The position numbers and the translations under genes are program-made. The notes under the pieces were generated by a model. That model saw only the letters and a program-made list of their open reading frames with translations, ran no database searches and was not told the DNA's origin. From Methanobacterium sp. (GTDB lineage: Archaea > Methanobacteriota > Methanobacteria > Methanobacteriales > Methanobacteriaceae), in the NCBI GenBank assembly GCA_003164415.1, contig PLTK01000195.1:1-6265 (forward strand): a stretch of DNA of 6,265 nt, read 5' to 3'. Below, in pieces: positions 1 to 4,771 of the stretch. Every line of letters begins with the position of its first letter. Within the stretch, counting starts at the first letter, position 1.

Positions 1-526
1 ATGATATCAAATTAAAAACATTAGATTTTAATATACTAATACTTGTATTTTCACCTATAACTCCGATATAAATCGCCCATTTCGGATTTTTATCATCAAA
101 TTTCAGGTTTATATCTTTCAATTCAGTTTTTACACAGTTAGATATCTGTTGTTCTGTCAATTCTGTGTTTTTCATCACCTCACATATGATATTGAATGTA
201 TCTCCAGAATCTAATATTTGAAGGGACAATTCTCGGATTTTGCTTATTATATCTTCAAGATTAGATTTTAATACGCTGTTAACTGGAACAATGCGGGATA
301 TCCTTTTAGACGGAGTTTTTTTAATCTGTTTTGCAGCTTCAACACAATTTGTTTCACATTCAACAAAAACCACATTTGGGCATTCTGATTCTTTGATATA
401 GAGTTTTAAATTAACATTTTCTAGTGTTTGCTCTATTTCGGTGATTCCTAGCAGTTCTTCCTTACTATCATTGTTATCAAATATTACAATTAATTCAAAT
501 TTTTCAAGTGTATTAATAATAAACAC
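1..526 (-). CDS. THUMP-domain protein (Tan1-like), 3' end outside the window
   Basis: The minus-strand frame is open for 175 codons and runs off the left edge. Residues about 10-60 look like the N-terminal ferredoxin-like region of THUMP proteins (FELIVIF, then VVFVEC). From about residue 75 the THUMP core is recognisable: RISRIVPVNSV, a helix LEDIISKIREL, a strand TFNIICEV, then a helix, and a strand KNPKWAIYIGVIG. The family binds structured RNA, often the tRNA acceptor stem. Tan1 assists tRNA N4-acetylcytidine formation, so an RNA-modification cofactor role is plausible but inferred. The usual Arg-rich stretch after the TFxV strand is replaced by MKNTELTEQ, so this is a divergent member. 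The start is unclear: no ATG lies near the 5' end, an in-frame stop sits just upstream, and the only usual start codon there is a GTG at 526-524 that is part of the ribosome-binding sequence. AUU codons at 520 or 517 are alternatives. Length is typical for stand-alone archaeal THUMP proteins. Confidence 0.72.
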   Translation of the reverse strand, partial: MFIINTLEKFELIVIFDNNDSKEELLGITEIEQTLENVNLKLYIKESECPNVVFVECETNCVEAAKQIKKTPSKRISRIVPVNSVLKSNLEDIISKIRELSLQILDSGDTFNIICEVMKNTELTEQQISNCVKTELKDINLKFDDKNPKWAIYIGVIGENTSISILKSNVFNLIS

Positions 527-530
527 CTCC
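524..530 (-). promoter_or_regulatory. Strong Shine-Dalgarno GGAGGTG overlapping the only GTG start of the THUMP gene
   Basis: Read on the minus strand, GGAGGTG is a perfect match to the archaeal anti-Shine-Dalgarno sequence. The only in-frame GTG is its last three bases, so it cannot be a normally spaced start. The codons at proper spacing (3 and 6 nt) are ATT. Either an AUU start is used, or the GTG is used on a leaderless transcript. Confidence 0.5.
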
Positions 531-544
531 GAGAATTATGTATT

Positions 545-552
545 AATTTATA
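545..552 (-). promoter_or_regulatory. Candidate TATA box for the THUMP gene (TATAAATT)
   Basis: On the minus strand TATAAATT lies about 25 nt upstream of the GTG at 526, so transcription could begin almost at that codon and give a leaderless mRNA. A second candidate, TATAAAAGAG at 630-621, would instead give a leader of about 70 nt that includes the Shine-Dalgarno site. The surroundings are AT-rich, so neither is certain. Confidence 0.35.
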
Positions 553-829
553 ATAATAAGTTAATAATAATTTCGTCTTCATATCATCAAAGCATGATTA
601 TTGATTATTCTGTTGAATACCTCTTTTATACAGCTTTGAATTAATATTTAATTAAACTATCATATGATATGTTTTAAAATACTCATTATGGTCAGTAATT
701 AACAATTCATATTGTTATAGACGTTATGTAGATTAACTTATCATTATTACTTTTAATAATCAATAATCATTAGTATTAAACTATTTAAGTCGTTTTAAAT
801 CTTTTTATTCAATCATTCTATTTTGTAAC

Positions 830-854
830 ATACTAAATGTAAAAGTTTTAGTAT
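830..854. repeat. Inverted repeat overlapping the pilin promoter, possible operator
   Basis: ATACTAAA (830-837) and TTTAGTAT (847-854) are perfect 8-bp inverted arms separated by 9 bp. The right arm overlaps the first bases of the TATATAAA box, and the spacer covers the position expected for the BRE. A dimeric regulator bound here would block TBP/TFB. The geometry is seen directly; the function is inferred. Confidence 0.4.
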
Positions 855-859
855 ATAAA
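852..859 (+). promoter_or_regulatory. TATA box for the pilin-like gene pair (TATATAAA)
   Basis: TATATAAA is preceded by a purine-rich AAAAG stretch that could act as a BRE. Transcription would begin near 880-887, leaving a leader of about 80 nt before the ATG at 966. A weaker alternative, ATATATAG around 914-921, would shorten the leader to about 20 nt. Confidence 0.45.
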
Positions 860-965
860 TATTTCTAATAATATTTATTATTCTTATTACCCTTTACATT
901 TTTTTGGATATCAATATATAGTATGATTATTTATGGTAGAAGTAATAATATTTCATATAGATAAT

Positions 966-1397
966 ATGGATAAAAATGGTTGGGTTACCATTGATTTCAT
1001 GGTAGCATTTATGATTATACTGGTAACAATTCCAAGTATAACAGCTATAATAAGCGACAGAGTGGAAACAGTTAACTCAGTACGTGAAATAGCTGAAGCA
1101 AAGATTTTAGAAGAAAATATAGCTGAAATAATTGATATGGTATATTCTGGAGGTCCTGGTTGTTCTTATACATTAAAAATGCCTCCAAAAATAGGAAATA
1201 AATCATACTCAATAACAATAAACTCTACTGGTGTCTATATTATGTTTAAAAATCACATAGGAACGGAATTCATAACTCCAATTAGGATAACGAAGGGTAA
1301 ATATTCTAATATACTATTAGAACCCGATAAAACCTATAATATCTCCAATATTAAATTTAGAAATAATAGTAATGAAATTATCATAGAAAAGATCTAA
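966..1397 (+). CDS. Type IV pilin-like protein with class III-type leader, 143 aa
   Basis: The product starts MDKNG followed by a hydrophobic helix (WVTIDFMVAFMIILVTIPSI, residues 6-25) and then a polar, mostly beta-predicted domain with Asn-rich glycosylation-like sites. The pattern resembles archaeal pilins and pseudopilins: a very short positive leader ending in Gly, cleaved by an EppA/PibD-type prepilin peptidase, then an assembly helix with an acidic residue near position +5 (Asp10). The class III Gln at +1 is replaced by Trp, so it may be a minor pilin. Further along, GGPGCSYTLKMP and KSYSITI form the head domain. An upstream ATG at 933 adds 11 residues, but neither start has a clear ribosome-binding site. 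I prefer 966 because it gives the same five-residue leader as the next gene. The gene is probably co-transcribed with that pilin 34 nt downstream. The protein would act at the cell surface; the exact structure it joins is unknown. Confidence 0.62.
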   Translation: MDKNGWVTIDFMVAFMIILVTIPSITAIISDRVETVNSVREIAEAKILEENIAEIIDMVYSGGPGCSYTLKMPPKIGNKSYSITINSTGVYIMFKNHIGTEFITPIRITKGKYSNILLEPDKTYNISNIKFRNNSNEIIIEKI

Positions 1398-1431
1398 ATT
1401 GATTGACTGGTAACTTTACTTAGTGAGTTGT

Positions 1432-1926
1432 ATGGATTTTCATGGACAATACGTATTAGAATACATTTTAATTTTAGGTTTCAGTATCTTAGTGTCATTA
1501 TCCTCACTTTCACTAGTATACGATATCAATGAACTGAACACAATCATGGCATCTGCACGTAGCGGGGTATTATTAGGATCTGAAATGGATGGTTTAGCAA
1601 TATATCCTCCTGACACATTTAATAATTATATAGAAAAACATCCCAGACTGAAATCGGGTTCAAAAATTATTTTTATAAAGATTATATATGAGAAAGACGG
1701 CTACGACCCCGTATATAAGAAGAAAAAGATAAAACTTAAAATATACGCTTCGACAAGGTCAGTATATAATGCAGACGACAGGGAATGTATGGGGGATAGG
1801 ATTAATTATTATGTTCGAAGGAGTATTTGTAAATCATTTAATACAGAAAATTTAACCAACATCTATTACAATCCCGCATTTTCAGATAACTATTTTATAA
1901 CAACATACGATGTGGTATGGGTATGA
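1432..1926 (+). CDS. Class III signal peptide pilin-like protein, 164 aa
   Basis: Started at the ATG, the protein opens MDFHG|QYVLEYILILG, a good match to the archaeal class III signal (G|QxxxEY followed by a hydrophobic helix). Cleavage would fall between Gly5 and Gln6, with Glu10 as the conserved acidic residue at +5. The helix spans about residues 6-30. The rest is a soluble domain with a lysine-rich strand region (YKKKKIKLKIY, about 94-104) and two cysteines flanking GDRINYYVRRSI (about 118-134) that could form a disulfide in the exported head. A GTG nine bases upstream (1423) adds MSC but breaks the leader pattern; it also lies within the GTGAG sequence that probably serves as the ribosome-binding site for ATG 1432. 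The gene follows the first pilin by 34 nt. It is likely a pilus or pseudopilus subunit of the cell envelope; the specific appendage cannot be told from here. Confidence 0.72.
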   Translation: MDFHGQYVLEYILILGFSILVSLSSLSLVYDINELNTIMASARSGVLLGSEMDGLAIYPPDTFNNYIEKHPRLKSGSKIIFIKIIYEKDGYDPVYKKKKIKLKIYASTRSVYNADDRECMGDRINYYVRRSICKSFNTENLTNIYYNPAFSDNYFITTYDVVWV

Positions 1927-2011
1927 TTTGATCCTGATTTATACTATAATTCCTAATAATTCATTATTTTAAATACCAATTATCAACCCTAGTATAAACC
2001 GAAAATAGCAA

Positions 2012-2050
2012 ATATGATACCCACATTTAAATGCTGCACCTGTATCATAT
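2012..2050. repeat. Inverted repeat between convergent genes
   Basis: ATATGATAC (2012-2020) and GTATCATAT (2042-2050) are perfect 9-bp arms around a 21-nt loop that itself contains the palindrome CATTTAAATG. It sits between the 3' end of the second pilin gene and the 3' end of the minus-strand microprotein, where a transcript-end structure would fit. It has no oligo-T run on the plus-strand side. Confidence 0.4.
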
Positions 2051-2054
2051 ATAT

Positions 2055-2060
2055 AAAAAA
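2055..2060 (-). terminator. Oligo-T terminator of the microprotein gene
   Basis: On the minus strand six consecutive T residues follow the stop codon of the small membrane protein by seven bases. Archaeal RNA polymerase terminates at such T runs without needing a hairpin. The inverted repeat at 2012-2050 lies just beyond. Confidence 0.45.
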
Positions 2061-2067
2061 TGAGTCA

Positions 2068-2154
2068 TTAATCAAGCATCCATACAAAAAATACAAGACC
2101 TCCAAATACACCAATAAAAAAACAAATAAATACAGTATATTCTAGATTAGACAT
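2068..2154 (-). CDS. Candidate 28-residue single-pass membrane microprotein
   Basis: On the minus strand ATG 2154 to TAA 2068 encodes 28 residues: a short polar start MSNLEYT, an unbroken hydrophobic segment of about 20 residues rich in Phe, Val and Gly (including GVFGG), and a short end WMLD. This is the profile of a single transmembrane helix, and the Gly-x-x-Gly spacing could support helix packing. It has its own expression signals: a TATA box (TATAAAAT, 2211-2204) about 50 bases upstream of the ATG, predicting a leader of about 25 nt, and an oligo-T stretch right after the stop. No clear Shine-Dalgarno site is present. I recognise no family. AT-rich DNA produces Phe-rich frames by chance, so conservation is needed for certainty. 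It is convergent with the pilin genes and divergent from the roadblock operon. Confidence 0.42.
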   Translation of the reverse strand: MSNLEYTVFICFFIGVFGGLVFFVWMLD

Positions 2155-2203
2155 ATAAATAACCAACTACAACACATAAAACAATATGAGATAGTTATAA
2201 TGG

Positions 2204-2211
2204 ATTTTATA
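2204..2211 (-). promoter_or_regulatory. TATA box for the microprotein (TATAAAAT, minus strand)
   Basis: TATAAAAT on the minus strand places the transcription start near 2180-2185, about 26-30 nt upstream of the ATG at 2154. The spacing is right for an archaeal promoter serving this small frame. Confidence 0.4.
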
Positions 2212-2321
2212 ACAATTTAAAGTGAATAAAAAGTATTATAAATATTTTCTACAAACAACACTTTTAATTATTTCTATAGATATAAATATTATATAATATA
2301 ATTACAGTGTCTGAAAAAAGG

Positions 2322-2342
2322 AGTAATATTAAAAGTATTACT
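2322..2342. repeat. Inverted repeat upstream of the roadblock operon, possible operator
   Basis: AGTAATA (2322-2328) and TATTACT (2336-2342) are perfect 7-bp arms with a 7-bp spacer. The right arm is part of the second copy of the AAAAGTATTA direct repeat. It lies about 60 bp upstream of the best TATA box, a position more typical of an activator site. Confidence 0.3.
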
Positions 2343-2399
2343 AACTGAATTAGCCATCTAAAACCATATTTCTAAATACTTTTAAATATTATTGCATTT

Positions 2400-2407
2400 T
2401 ATAAAAT
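2400..2407 (+). promoter_or_regulatory. Likely TATA box of the roadblock/GTPase/KaiC-like operon (TATAAAAT)
   Basis: TATAAAAT predicts a start near 2425-2432 and a leader of about 45 nt carrying the Shine-Dalgarno AGGAG at 2464-2468. Other AT-rich boxes nearby (TTTAAATA around 2381) are alternatives. Confidence 0.4.
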
Positions 2408-2473
2408 TATATATTATCTTATTAAAAAAATAAATCTTACAAAATACATATAAAAAATTTCCCAGGAGTACAT

Positions 2474-2851
2474 ATGACCAAAACTAAAAAGGAAAAATTA
2501 GATGATGTTCTAACAGGTTTGCTAAGGGTAGGTCAAATAAAAGCCTGTGGTATCGTATCTAAAGAAGGTCTTCTAATAAGTTCAAGGACACCACCAGATG
2601 TGGATTCCCGAATATTTTCAGCATTATGCTCAACAATAATGGGTGCAGCAGAAGCTGCATCAGGACAGATGACAACTGGAACTGTATCCCAAATATCTGT
2701 TAAAACTGAAAAAGGTACAATAGTACTCATACCAGCAGGTATTAAAGCTATATTAACAGTTTTAACAGAGCCTGAAGCACAAATTGGACTTATATTCTAT
2801 GAAATGGAGAGAAGGGCCTCACAAGTAAATGAAATTTTAAGGGAGATGTGA
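2474..2851 (+). CDS. Roadblock/LC7 domain protein, 125 aa
   Basis: This is a single roadblock/LC7 domain. A short basic N-terminal helix (residues 1-18) leads to the first hairpin IKACGIVSKEGLLISS (about 22-37). A long amphipathic helix rich in Ala follows (SALCSTIMGAAEAASGQM, about 49-66), then paired strands VSQISVKTEKGTIVLIPAG and KAILTVLT, and a C-terminal helix. This order and length match the stand-alone archaeal roadblock family. Such proteins dimerise and bind small Ras-like GTPases, as with MglB and MglA, where they act as activating proteins or scaffolds. The probable partner is the GTPase domain encoded immediately downstream. The start is firm: AGGAG at 2464-2468 lies five bases before the ATG. 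It is the first gene of the operon. Its stop codon is two bases from the TTG start of the next gene, so translation is probably coupled. The protein is cytoplasmic, with no signal peptide or membrane segment. Confidence 0.9.
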   Translation: MTKTKKEKLDDVLTGLLRVGQIKACGIVSKEGLLISSRTPPDVDSRIFSALCSTIMGAAEAASGQMTTGTVSQISVKTEKGTIVLIPAGIKAILTVLTEPEAQIGLIFYEMERRASQVNEILREM

Positions 2852-2853
2852 TA

Positions 2854-4029
2854 TTGAAAAAAACTCACATACCCAAACTCGATGATTTCCTTGGAGGGGG
2901 AATGCCCGAGGGATCATCAATATTATTCAGTGCAGTACCTGGCGTGGAATGTGAAGCCTTTGGATATCAAATACTAAATGGAATAATTGAAGATGGGAAT
3001 AGGGGTTTTATTTTTACCAATGTTACAGATCCCAACAACATAATATATGAATTTAAAAATTATGGATGGGACCTTGAAAAATATTTAGACGAAGAAAAAG
3101 TATTTTTTGTAGATGGAAGCTCCAAGTTTATAGGATTACCAACAATTGGCAAGTATTCAATAGATGAAATAAATCAAACAGAAGAAATTATTCTTAAAGC
3201 TATTGAAGATATTCCTAATGGTGTTGGCATTATAAACAATTTATCTACCCTAATTGATTATTTAGATGAAGATCGTATAGTTAAAATAATTAGTGAATGG
3301 AATAAAAAGGCAAAGGCAAACAACACCATTTTAGTGTATATATTTACAAAATGGGACTATAAAACCGAATTAATTCAAAATATTAAAAACAATGTTGATG
3401 CAGTTGTTAGTTTAAATAGTATTGAAGAAAGGGTTATTATTGGACAGGGTTTTATGGTAACAAATGCATCGTGGAACCATCCAGATAATAAAATGGTACT
3501 CTTTTTTGTGCTGCAACCCGGCGGGATAAAGATATATGTACCTAAACTTCTTGTAACGGGACCCTACAATGCAGGTAAGTCAAGTTTTGTCAAATCAATT
3601 TCTAATAAATCAATTTCAGTAGATAGGATGGCGCTGGAGAAATTTCCAACTACCATTGCAATGGATATTGGCCATGTAGACCGCGATGGTTTTGTTGCAG
3701 ATATATTCGGAACCCCTGGTCAAGAGCGGTTCGACCTAATGCTGGATGTCCTGGCAAAAGAAGCTGTCGGTGCATTTATTATGGTAGATTCAAGTGCTCC
3801 ACAAACATTTGGAAGGGCAAAGGAAATGATAAACAAAACCCAATCTGAATCCATTCCTAAGATTATTGTAGCCAACAAACAGGATCTACCCGGAGCATTG
3901 GCACCAGAAAAAATAAGAGATGTAATGAAACTTGACGATACTATTCCCATTGTTCCTACAATTGTTATTGAAAATAATGGTGTTGAAACAGCTTTGAAAA
4001 CACTTCTAAAAAATTTATATGGTGAATAA
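2854..4029 (+). CDS. Fusion of a degenerate RAD55/KaiC-like domain and a Ras/Arf-like small GTPase (COG2229 type), 391 aa
   Basis: Two domains are visible. Residues 1 to about 228 have a RAD55/KaiC-like core: IPKLDDFLGGGMPEGSSIL, a P-loop position reading VPGVECEAF where the family has PGxGKT/S, then RGFIFTNVTDP and GVGIINNLSTLID (Walker B region). The P-loop Lys and Ser/Thr are lost, so this half is probably a non-hydrolysing pseudo-ATPase. Residues about 229-391 form a complete small GTPase: G1 GPYNAGKSS (236-244), G2 threonines in FPTTIAMD (266-267), G3 FGTPGQERF with the catalytic-type Gln at 290, G4 NKQD (341-344), and a G5-like stretch near PTIVIEN. FGTPGQERF with Gly in place of the usual Asp is characteristic of COG2229 GTPases, which often neighbour roadblock genes. 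I chose TTG 2854 because GGGAG (2841-2845) is eight bases upstream; GTG 2848 would leave only two bases. No membrane anchor is seen. A role as a switch subunit controlled by the upstream roadblock protein is inferred. Confidence 0.87.
   Translation: MKKTHIPKLDDFLGGGMPEGSSILFSAVPGVECEAFGYQILNGIIEDGNRGFIFTNVTDPNNIIYEFKNYGWDLEKYLDEEKVFFVDGSSKFIGLPTIGKYSIDEINQTEEIILKAIEDIPNGVGIINNLSTLIDYLDEDRIVKIISEWNKKAKANNTILVYIFTKWDYKTELIQNIKNNVDAVVSLNSIEERVIIGQGFMVTNASWNHPDNKMVLFFVLQPGGIKIYVPKLLVTGPYNAGKSSFVKSISNKSISVDRMALEKFPTTIAMDIGHVDRDGFVADIFGTPGQERFDLMLDVLAKEAVGAFIMVDSSAPQTFGRAKEMINKTQSESIPKIIVANKQDLPGALAPEKIRDVMKLDDTIPIVPTIVIENNGVETALKTLLKNLYGE
4021..4025 (+). promoter_or_regulatory. Shine-Dalgarno GGTGA that sets the start of the first KaiC-like gene
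   Basis: GGTGA lies inside the last codons of the GTPase fusion gene and eight bases before ATG 4034. It overlaps the earlier in-frame ATG at 4019, which therefore has no usable ribosome-binding site. This also explains how translation passes from one gene to the next. Confidence 0.6.
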
Positions 4030-4033
4030 AAAA

Positions 4034-4735
4034 ATGATTCCAAGAATAGAGTCGGGAATCCCAGGTTTTGACGAACTCACAAGTTCCAATGATGGAACAG
4101 GTGGAATTCCAGAGAATACAGCGACACTGATATATGGCCCGCCCAAAACAGGCAAATCCATATTTACCAACCAATTCACATACAAAGGACTCACAAATGA
4201 GGAACCATGCCTGTATATTACAACTGACAATGGTTATAAACAGTTCAAAACCAATATGGACGAATTCAATTGGCCAATTGAAAAATATCTAGATTATAAC
4301 ACTCTTTATTTAATTGACACCATATCAGATGTATCACAAGGAAAACCATCACAATCTGAATCATATATACCATCCTACATCAACAATCCAACCGACATCA
4401 TGGTTAAAGTCGGTTCAGGAGTAAATTATATCTCTAAAAATAATCAAAGATTCAGATCTGTTATTGATTCTGCAACCACATTACTCGCATACAACGAAAA
4501 TATGCTGATAATACGAGTTTTAAAAGCCTATTTAATGAGGGTAAATGAAGCGGGTGGAACACCAATAATAGCATACACACAAGAATCAGCTGATAGCATA
4601 GTAGAAACGATGTTAAAATCCATGGTTGACAATATTATACAGTTAGATGGAGAAAACATGTATATTGAAGCCATGAAAGGTATAGGAAAACGTAGTTCAC
4701 CCTACCAAATAAGAGACAGTGGCATTACATTATAA
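4034..4735 (+). CDS. RAD55/KaiC-like RecA-superfamily ATPase, single domain, paralogue 1 (233 aa)
   Basis: This is one RecA/KaiC-type domain. It opens IESGIPGFDEL and GGIPENTATLIYGPPKTGKS, with Walker A at residues 35-42. CLYITTDNG (59-67) occupies the place of the KaiC catalytic Glu pair, here with Asp. The Walker B strand is SVIDSATTLL with Asp145, and RVLKAYLMRVNEAGGTPIIAYT resembles the helix and strand that follow in KaiC-like proteins. Family members bind and hydrolyse ATP, often as hexamers, and serve as regulatory ATPases (KaiC, ArlH/FlaH) or recombinase paralogues (RadB). The substrate here is unknown. The middle insertion (about 95-125) is polar and rich in Ser, Asn and Pro, a variable surface. 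ATG 4034 is chosen because GGTGA is eight bases upstream and the start aligns with the paralogue downstream; ATG 4019 would overlap the preceding gene by 11 bases. It lies four bases after the GTPase fusion, so the genes are probably co-translated and the products may interact. Confidence 0.86.
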   Translation: MIPRIESGIPGFDELTSSNDGTGGIPENTATLIYGPPKTGKSIFTNQFTYKGLTNEEPCLYITTDNGYKQFKTNMDEFNWPIEKYLDYNTLYLIDTISDVSQGKPSQSESYIPSYINNPTDIMVKVGSGVNYISKNNQRFRSVIDSATTLLAYNENMLIIRVLKAYLMRVNEAGGTPIIAYTQESADSIVETMLKSMVDNIIQLDGENMYIEAMKGIGKRSSPYQIRDSGITL

Positions 4736-4758
4736 CAACTATTATAGAATTAAATGAA

Positions 4759-4763
4759 GAGGT
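4759..4763 (+). promoter_or_regulatory. Shine-Dalgarno GAGGT that sets the start of the second KaiC-like gene
   Basis: GAGGT is eight bases before ATG 4772, the same spacing as in the preceding gene. It lies downstream of the alternative ATG at 4754, which would add MKRFNH and lacks its own ribosome-binding site. Confidence 0.55.
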
Positions 4764-4771
4764 TCAATCAC

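Larger units (their letters stand above)
527..965. other. Divergent AT-rich intergenic region with promoters and inverted repeats
   Basis: No convincing gene was found here on either strand. It separates the THUMP gene (minus) from the pilin pair (plus). It holds the THUMP promoter candidates, a small perfect inverted repeat at 700-717 (TAACAAT, 4-nt loop, ATTGTTA), an inverted repeat overlapping the pilin TATA box at 830-854, and the TATA box at 852-859. An open frame on the plus strand at 441-644 is antisense to the THUMP gene and low in complexity. Confidence 0.6.
2155..2473. other. AT-rich promoter region upstream of the roadblock operon
   Basis: No gene is visible here apart from the microprotein promoter. 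The stretch contains a direct repeat AAAAGTATTA (2229-2238 and 2331-2340), an inverted repeat at 2322-2342, an AT-only palindrome at 2286-2299, and TATA candidates closer to the roadblock gene. Roughly 250 bp of upstream sequence beyond the core promoter is generous and may hold regulatory sites. Confidence 0.5.

Noticed and set aside
441..644. Open plus-strand frame of 67 codons
   Set aside because: It is antisense to the THUMP gene start and its promoter, with low-complexity Ser/Ile/Asn content and no ribosome-binding site.
2286..2299. 14-bp perfect palindrome ATATTATATAATAT
   Set aside because: It consists only of A and T in a very AT-rich spacer, so chance is a sufficient explanation.
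2533..2730. Minus-strand frame of 65 codons inside the roadblock gene
   Set aside because: It lies fully antisense to a well-supported gene and has no recognisable motif or start signal.
2848..2850. GTG as the start of the GTPase fusion
   Set aside because: It is only two bases from the GGGAG ribosome-binding sequence and overlaps the roadblock stop codon; TTG at 2854 has proper spacing. It remains a possible alternative.
3720..4230. Three overlapping minus-strand frames across the end of the GTPase fusion and the start of the first KaiC-like gene
   Set aside because: They are antisense to two confidently identified genes and overlap one another in different frames, so they are frame shadows.
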